Notes under the pieces: model-generated | What the model was told of the DNA's origin: nothing | What the model saw: the letters and a program-made list of their open reading frames with translations, nothing else | The model's database searches: none | Shown: positions 56,975 to 64,000 of the stretch, one piece after another | Position numbering within the stretch: position 1 is the stretch's first letter | Layout of the letters: the number at the start of each line of letters is the position of its first letter | NCBI RefSeq assembly: GCF_016906535.1 | Contig: NC_057373.1 | Location: 1,674,001 to 1,738,000, forward strand | From: Rhizoctonia solani | Taxonomy: Eukaryota > Basidiomycota > Agaricomycetes > Cantharellales > Ceratobasidiaceae | Length of the DNA: 64,000 nt | Direction: 5' to 3' | Position numbers and translations under genes: made by a program

Positions 56975-58072
56975 AGTTTCCAAGTCTAAATTGGGTTTAG
57001 TTCCATGTTCTAGGTTTCTTTTTTTTGGCAGGCTGGGTCCATAGGCTAGACATCTACACTTTAATAAATTCCCTATTATGCGTTCCATTCTTGGATTACG
57101 ATCGATTTTTGTGGCTAGGGTGGTCTGTTATATAATAAACGAATAAGTTTCAGCCACAATAATCATTCAGTTCACCGAGTATCCACGAAATTCACATTCC
57201 CAAAAGAACACTCTGGCCTGGCTCCTCGAGTGCGTCGCTGCTTACCAAAGAGGTACGGGATCTTAAAATCAACTCTGGGGTTCATCGCTCACGACGCCGA
57301 TCAAGGCGATCCTACGAGGCCAACAGACACGGATACGAAAGAGGAATAATTGGATTTGATTGCGTGCACTGCATCAGACAGTGCTAATCTACGTCATTGA
57401 TGACGATTCACGCCGAAAATGTCGAGAGTTGAAACTTTGCCATTGTTGACACCCCGAGGCCGCAGATCGATGGTTCAGACGTGTAATTAAACACAGTATG
57501 CTGCGCTTCCAATACTTTGCTCTCGTCTGGCATGAAGTCACACATAATCATAAAGCCACGCGGGCACGAATATTCCAGAACCTCAAGTGTGCCGTCCGCG
57601 GCCACAGCAGGCAGGAGGGTTGCCAAAAGCTTAAGCCTACCGTGCTCGGCCAAGAGGATTTTGTTCCTAGTGTGTTTTCAAGGTGGAGTACCACACACCG
57701 TGGAGGTGGGGCCATAGCTACCGTACGAGGCGGTGAGGCTGTTTGATTGAAAAGGAGGGCTCCGTAGTAAACCCGGGATTAAGATTTGCAAGAGGGAGGT
57801 CGAGTGGAAGCACGTGGGAAGGGGGACGTGGTGGTTATGTCGAGATTATTCACGGAGTTTAGAGGGGATTCGTCCTGATTCTGTAACGGCATCCCGGCAA
57901 GAAGCCCTGAATTTCGGTTGCACTTGGGGGTGTGGAGATGTCTCTCCTTGCCACCACGACTGGCTATCCCTCCAACTCATAAACCATTAAACGTTCCAGT
58001 TGAGGCTTAGTCTTAAACAATTTATTTCTATTCTTCTCAGGCCTTAGGCCACGCCTATAAAGAATTGCAAAC
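56975..58072. other. Intergenic, WC-1 promoter region
   Basis: 1.1 kb upstream of the photoreceptor gene. A minus-strand frame at 57408-57653 contains RGFMIMCDFMPDESKVLEAQ but lacks an ATG at its start, and I cannot assign it. CTATAAAG lies about 20 bp before the WC-1 ATG, unusually close. Confidence 0.35.
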
Positions 58073-60963
58073 ATGGAGGACTTTTCGAATTATTTGACCA
58101 GCACCCCTCCCGACATGCAGCCCCAATCGCCGAACCAACAACAGCATTCGCAGTCATCGATGCAGAATCATATGGCGATGCATCATCAGCAACAGCAAGC
58201 TATTATTCAGCAAATGCAGCAGCAGCAACATCACCATATGCAGCAACAGCAGCAGATGCAAACCCACCAGATGCGACAGGGCCAGTCCCAACAGCCAGGT
58301 TCTGGCCAGTCCCAGCTCCCGTCTGGGCCATTTGCATATCCTCCTCCGACCGCCCAGTCGACACCCTCGGTTATGGCATCTTCGAATTTGACACCTCGCT
58401 CACTTGCTGAGGCGATGGGCATCGACTCGAGTGTGTTTTCGACGGAACTTTCATTCCAACTCCCATCGTTCCTGACTGGACCCACAGTCGCCCCCGGAGG
58501 CGGTGGCGACGTTGTTCCGGGCCCTGCATCGAATCTTGCAAGGTCTGACTCCTACTCCGATGCATGGTATTCTGGGGTTACCCCTAATCCTCACGCATCT
58601 GGGTATGATTCATTATTACATATCTATATCCAACGCTCATCTTGAACACTCTAGGTCCGACATGAACTTGGGAGCGGGCGATTATCCAGGATTTTCGCCG
58701 TACGGAATCCAGAGCTCTCAGGATGAACAGTACGAGTCGAGCGCACGCGAGAGAGCGGGGATGAACCCGGGAGGCTTCTCACAGGAAGAAGCGTATTCCA
58801 ACTTCACTCCTGGCGAAATGACTCTTCAGTCATCGCAGGATGTTCAGCCCCAGCTAGCTCAATCGTCAAGTATGCAGCCATCCAGCTCGACTACATACCC
58901 ACCTTCAAACACGTCTGAAGCGTTCCAGCCTCTCCAAATCCCTCGCGCTCCAACGCAATCCCCCCCTCAAGGTGCTCCTATCGGACCGCTGCCTGCAGCA
59001 ACCGGTACGGTTATGCCTGGGCTTTATTCAACTTCAGGTTTCGATATGCTTGGAGTCCTCGCACGTGTTGCTTCTCGTCCAAACCCAAGGATTGTTCTTG
59101 GGCCCGTCGACTTGACATGCTCATTCACGGTCGTCGATGTCAAACGCTATGATCACCCGATCGTCTACGCGTCGCCCACCTTCCACAGACTCACAGGGTA
59201 TGAGCAACATGAAATCATCGGTCGCAATTGCCGCTTCTTGCAGGTGGGAGCTCCTTTAGCACTCTCATTAGGGCTGACTCTGATCGACTTCTAACAGGCC
59301 CCGAACGGGAAGGTGGAGCGAGGCTCAACTCGGACGTACACGGACAACGCCGCAGTTGCCCACTTTAAAAAGAGTCTGTCTGCGGACAAAGAATGCCAAG
59401 CCAGTTTAATCAACTATCGCAAGAATGGTCAGCCCTTTATCAACCTAGTGTCTATCATCCCTATCACTTGGGACTCCGATGATATTCGGTAGGTCGTTTT
59501 GATTTAAGTGAATTCCCTCGTAACCTATTTATTTACTAGTTATCACGTTGGGTTCCAAGTTGATCTTGTTGACCAGCCTCATGCCATCCTGCAGACCATG
59601 CGCGATGGGTCTTACATCGTCAATTATAGTCTTCAGTCGCACCCACAGCCGACTCTATCGCCTGGCAGGGACAGATTGGGTGCACTAAACCCCGAGCTGC
59701 GCCGGATCATTGCCAGCACAATGTCTACCGGTGGATTCAGCGGTGAGGAGCACGAGCGTCAGGACCTGAATATGATGTTGCTAGAAAATTCGGATGGTAA
59801 GTATCGGGCAGAGGCTACTAAGACGGCTCTAACGTCACTCCACAGATTTCATCCATGTGCTATCACTAAGGGGTGCATTCCTCTACGTTTCTCCGAGTGT
59901 CCGTCACATTCTCGAATATGAGCCTGAGGAGCTGATCGGAAAGTGTATATCTGACGTCACGCACCCTTCCGATATCGTTCCCGTTATGCGCGAGCTTAAG
60001 GACTCTTCTACGATCGTCCAAGGGGGCGCGTCCGGAACTGGGCCCGTACAAAAGACCGTCGACTTGCTCCTGCGCGTACGTCGCAAGACGAGTGGCTACG
60101 TGTGGATCGAAAGCCAAGGTCGCCTTCATGTCGAGCCCGGGAAGGGACGCAAAGCCATCATCATGAGCGGTCGAAAGAAGGAGGTACCTCGTTTGCAGTG
60201 GTCCAGCATTGCGCGTGCTGGTGGACTCGGCGATAAAGAGTTCTGGGTCCAAATGTCTGTCGACGGCCTGGTCCTTGTTGCCAGCTCGGGTGTCCACGAT
60301 ATCATGGGCTACACACCCAATGAGTTCCTTGGCACAAGTTTGATTGCAGATCACCTTTTGGAGGAGTGGAAGCCCTCAATACTGGCTCGTCTCGCGGCTG
60401 CGATCTCCCCTACCCGCGCGATAAGCTTCGCATCTGAGTCTGCGAGACATCCCGAGGCCAATCTCGACCCTACGGCACCCGAAATCGCTCGTTGCGTTAT
60501 GATTTCTCGTCAAGGACAGCAGATTACCGTTGACATCTACTTCTACCCTCCACTCGCATCTCTCGATGATGGTGCCCCTGGGGCCACTCCAATGATGAAA
60601 TCCGGCCCCGCCTCTCTAGTTTGTCAGATTAAAGTTGTCTCGCCCGACTCTGCTATGGGTCGTTCACGTTCGGGGACGATGACTTCCATGCCTGGTAACA
60701 GCAATACTGCGGGAACCGACTTCCTCCAGTCCGGCGTCACCGACCAGCTACAAGGTCATATCGTGCATGATCTTACGTCCAATGTGTTTGAGGAGCTCGA
60801 GACTACACGTAGCACTAGTTGGCAATACGAGCTCCAACAACTCAAAATTTCCAACAGGCGCATGAAGGACGAGGTGGACTCGCTGGTTGAGCGTCTATCT
60901 GGGGAAGGAAACGCGTCTGGGAGCCGCAGGCGAAGGACCCGAGACACGATGGAAAGCGAATAG
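58073..60963 (+). CDS. wc-1: White collar-1 type blue-light receptor (LOV plus PAS domains, no GATA finger)
   Basis: Flavin photoreceptor and transcription regulator acting with WC-2. The ATG at 58073 gives [20 protein letters not shown], then a Gln/His-rich segment (58130-58320). The LOV domain starts near 59080 ([20 protein letters not shown]), with [20 protein letters not shown] carrying the flavin-adduct Cys (GRNCRFLQ, interrupted by an intron after LQ). It continues with the long WC-1-type loop and [20 protein letters not shown] (59405-59465). A second PAS follows ([20 protein letters not shown], 59870-59935) and a third ([20 protein letters not shown], 60260-60325). A coiled coil and a GSRRRRTRD basic patch end it at TAG 60961-60963. 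No zinc finger is present, typical of basidiomycete WC-1, so DNA binding needs WC-2. Four introns. Confidence 0.93.
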
Positions 60964-61706
60964 CGGTTTACGTCCACCCCTGAACTCAAGCCTGGATTCC
61001 CAAACTGAATCACCCTAGCTCGTGATTGCCGTATAACGACCTGACGACCTGCATATACGATCGGTTCGATTTATTCCTGGGCCAGGAGCTTGGTCTTCTC
61101 CCCCCTCCCTATTTGAACTATTTAAATCCGGATAGATGTTCATGATCATGGCAGCCTTCCCTCGTTTGCGTTTCTATCTCTGTTCTCCATTGTGTTGGCT
61201 TCGTATCCTATGTCTCGCCCAGTCACCCACTAGGACATTGCATCCCTTTTTGGCGTGTAGCTGGCTCAATTCTTCGTATATACAAAAAGGTCAATGTGTT
61301 TATCGGCTCTGTAATGTACTACCAACGAATCGCCGCCTCTTTCCCATATGTCGTTGATGAGGCTCTTCCCTGGCTCATACTTCTCTGCGGTGATTTTCTG
61401 GCTCCATTTGATGATTTCGGTTGTATTTTGTTCGATCACGTTCTGTATTTTCGGTTTAGTCAGGGACGCCCTATACACGCATTTATGTCCCCGAGTAATT
61501 CACTCTTGTGTAGGAAGCTCACTGCGTGATGTGGAGTGATTGTTCATATTGATTCACTTTTTTTTTTCATTCACAGGTAAAAGTACATAAACACCAGAGA
61601 AATCGATACACAGAAATCCCTCAAAGTCCATACGATGTTCACATAGATAAGATGCTTGTCATGAGTGGGTCGTAAAGGAAGAAGCGGGGTTACGAAGAGG
61701 CAAAGC
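60964..61706. other. Convergent intergenic region
   Basis: About 740 bp between WC-1 and small-family copy B. Contains a T11 tract near 61558 and short frames without support. Confidence 0.4.
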
Positions 61707-62313
61707 CTAATTGAATTCGAGGACCTCCATAAAAGGAGGATACCGATGTCTTACGTTGCCCGCTGCTCGCGCAGGGCGTCCTGAAAATATCATGTGAGTA
61801 AGCAGATTTGAAGGCCACAAGTGAAGAATCTTACCATGGTAGTGTACCCTAATACGCATCTCTCGGCCGCGTCGGAGTTTGGTAAGTTTCCACCTAAAGG
61901 AAGGTAGGATACATGTGAGCCGAATTGAAGTTGGCCAGGATGATCGCACATACCCCTCGACGAGCAGCACGTTGCAATGGTCCTTCTTTATCTGGTGTAG
62001 GAGCTCCAGTCTCGCTGCTTCCAATGCCTGGCGACACCTAAAGTCGGATCTCATCTCGAATTCATATTGGCCTGCAATATCCGAGTCGTGGATCTTGAGT
62101 ATCTGGAGATCTAGAGTTATAACTCCGGGTTAGTTCCTGTACTTCCTCCGCTGTATGCACATCTGTGTTCACCTTCTTGATCATAGTACGCAGGTGTGCT
62201 ACACATCATGTCAATACTTCCCATCATGATAAACGAGATATGGACACGTACGGTTTGACCTCCTTGTGATCTACAACTTCCCAGCACGGTCTGCGTGGCG
62301 CACGGAACAACAT
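61707..62313 (-). CDS. Small uncharacterised protein, family copy B
   Basis: About 125 residues. The ATG at 62313 gives MLFRAPRRPCWEVVDHKEVK. Exon two (about 62168-62194) supplies PTPAYYDQE. The main exon reads DLQILKIHDSDIAGQYEFEM, RSDFRCRQALEAARLELLHQ and IKKDHCNVLLVEG (61955-62110). The next exons read WKLTKLRRGREMRIRVHYH and GRPARAAGNVRHRYPPFMEV, ending LEFN at TAG 61707-61709. It aligns without gaps to copy A over about 90 residues: both have GQY-F-MRS, R-AL-AAR, HxIKKD, N-LL-E-W, L-R-G, GRPA-A-G-V-HR and PPF. The introns before DLQ and before WKL fall at the same sites as in A; the one before GRPA is extra. Function unknown; mirrored with copy A around WC-1. Confidence 0.65.
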
Positions 62314-63271
62314 TGGTTGACGAGGTAGCGAGGCGCGGAGAGGGGGGGGTTCCGGTCTGTGTTGACTGAGACTTGCTTGACACGCGACAGATGAAAAGGG
62401 CTGGACCGAGGGGGCTCAGAAAGAACACCGCTGGGAGTTGCTTGGCGAGCGACTGGCGAGACAGCGACCTAGTTAGATGGGTATATATAGGTTAGGCCAG
62501 TCGGGGTCCGGATTGTCTATTTTCAGCTAGCGGTGGGCTATTGCTGCACAGGCACAGAGATAAGATCCAACTCTCGGTAGAGAACAGCCAAGGCGAACTC
62601 TGGTATGTTTCAATCTCTTTTCGGAGCATACAGAAGGCGCATAAGAGGTCTTTGCTGGAGTGCATTGGAGGTTGTGGAAGGTAGTGGTGGGGGGGGGGGG
62701 CTATACAAAGAAAGTGTCGGGTAATATGATCCGGGCCTTGGCTCATTCTGCGGCAAGTCGATTAGCAAGATCCAGTCGAATGCGAAACGTATTCGATAGC
62801 CAGGATGAGCGTGGAGAGCGAGGGTGATTGCGGTGGCAGCGCAGCTCGAGTTCACCTATGGCCAGGGGTCTGTTGTGGCCTATTGGGACGGTGACGTAAT
62901 GGTAACTGTTTTGTAATTATTGGGCGATTTACACTTTGGTTCCTACTCCAACTTTGTGTACCCAGGGGACAAAGTTTTTTCTTGCGCGACGAGCCTGTTG
63001 GCTCCTGGACTAACATCACATAAGATACCATATTGTTGTTTGGCAGACTAAACGTGTGAAAGGAAGGCGATTACGGGCTCATCAGAGGTCCATTCACCTG
63101 ACCACCAAAACCTTTGGAGCGCGTACTCTGTTCGACTCGCATTCCTCTGTACGATCTATGGAGAAACTCAACCGAATGAGATAACCAGCTCTTCCACCTT
63201 CCACCTGTGCGTATATTTCTCGAATAGTTACAGAATAGCACTAACATTCAGAAGATGGGTAGATCAAAGCA
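62314..63271. other. Divergent intergenic region
   Basis: About 950 bp upstream of copy B (minus) and the right-edge gene (plus). A G8 run sits at 62342-62349 and a G12 run at 62689-62700. Short minus-strand frames (62492-62746, 62610-62855) are proline-rich shadows without support. Confidence 0.4.
62689..62700. repeat. Poly-G tract (12)
   Basis: Twelve G on the plus strand, which is poly-C in the sense of copy B, about 380 bp upstream of its ATG. Confidence 0.9.
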
Positions 63272-64000
63272 ATGGACGAATCTTACATTCCTTCTCCGAG
63301 CGGGACCATTTTCTCTATCCCACCAAACCCTGAAGTCTTGCATGCACTGGTCGAACAAGCCGAGGCGCCTTTACCTGCGCTACATTTGACAGATCGTGTG
63401 TGGACTACGACCACATCGAGGATTACCGAGACTCCAACCTAGTAATCCCTCACCTGCCTGTACCGGATGACGACATCTACCGAGGTGCGACGGGTGCACC
63501 TCCAGAGCGCCCGCCATCTCCTATGTTGTCACTATACGCACAATCCTCAGTGTCTTCCGTCTCCTCAGGCGGTCGTGGTCGGAGGCGTGGTACCCTTGCA
63601 GCGATTGTTGAAGCAGCTGTCGCGAGATGGGGGCGCTCTTCATCCGATGGAAGCTCAAGCTCTAGTAGCTCTTCTTCATCCTCCTCTTCATCATCGAGTG
63701 TCTCCCATTCTCGCATCCGAAGTCGCAGAAGGAAAGGGAGCACTACCACTACGACTATAACAAGAGCCAAGACGCCAGCCCAACGAGCCAAAGCCCGGGA
63801 AGAAATCAAAATAACAAAACGAGTCCCTCGCGAGTTCACCCTCTTTCTGCCCCAGTCGCTATGTCCGCCTGACGGGCTATCGACCAAGCCAGACTCAAGG
63901 CCATCCCCTAGACCCCTAGGCCAGCCGGCCGTAATTGAGTCCCAGCGTACGCTACGAACACGACACATTAAGCTTATCGCAACTCAGCTCGAAGCTGCTC
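63272..64000 (+). CDS. Unknown serine/arginine-rich protein, cut by the right edge
   Basis: The ATG at 63272 gives MDESYIPSPSGTIFSIPPNP. A shift of frame, best explained by a short intron near 63333-63391, leads into VDYDHIEDYRDSNLVIPHLP (63400-63460). The rest reads GGRGRRRGTLAAIVEAAVAR, a run of about 15 serines (63650-63705), SRIRSRRRKG, TRAKTPAQRAKAREEIKITK and RTLRTRHIKLIATQLEAA at the window end. Mostly disordered, basic and serine-rich, suggesting a nuclear protein, but no domain is visible. The exact start and first intron are uncertain. Confidence 0.45.

Noticed and set aside
57408..57653. 81-codon minus-strand frame in the WC-1 upstream region
   Set aside because: No ATG at its start, an upstream stop, and no recognised domain; kept only as a note.

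Overview
This window is nuclear DNA from a filamentous basidiomycete. Nearly every gene is cut by many short GT-AG introns (about 45-65 nt), intergenic gaps are usually a few hundred bases, and the gene set is fungal: a white-collar photoreceptor, Het-C, Erg6, a Crh-type GH16 cell-wall enzyme, two Fus3/Kss1-type MAP kinases, and an Rrm4-like RNA-binding protein with three RRMs and three MLLE-like domains. The photoreceptor lacks a GATA finger, as in basidiomycetes. The overall style suggests an Agaricomycete, possibly of the Rhizoctonia/Ceratobasidium type, but that is an inference from style and not a proven identity.

Layout. 1-9387: a divergent pair, an Old-Yellow-Enzyme-type oxidoreductase (cut by the left edge) and a very intron-rich ABCC/MRP transporter. 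9388-11081: no convincing gene. 11082-20354: an ING-type PHD protein, a Nudix ADP-ribose pyrophosphatase, a GH16 cell-wall enzyme with a damaged 5' end, a zinc alcohol dehydrogenase and an mpaB/DUF2236 oxygenase. 21172-33613: a BTB plus CAP-Gly protein, MAP kinase A, an F-box protein, inverted MAP kinase B, and a G3BP-like NTF2/RRM protein. 34122-50985: a multi-pass membrane protein, Het-C with an apparent frameshift, the Rrm4-like gene, Mak5 helicase, Erg6 and Rad52. 50986-64000: gene-poor, AT-richer stretches, a small NTF2-like protein, a WC-1 photoreceptor flanked by two copies of an unrecognised small protein family, and a gene cut by the right edge.

How the genes relate. There is no metabolic cluster. 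Most are unrelated housekeeping or signalling genes with shared bidirectional promoters. The local groupings that may mean something are the OYE/ABCC pair (modify and export of xenobiotics or secondary metabolites), the two related MAP kinases in inverted orientation around an F-box gene, and the two small paralogues bracketing the light receptor. Start codons and introns were placed by eye from splice consensus and family conservation. Exon boundaries in the ABC transporter, membrane protein and edge genes are approximate.
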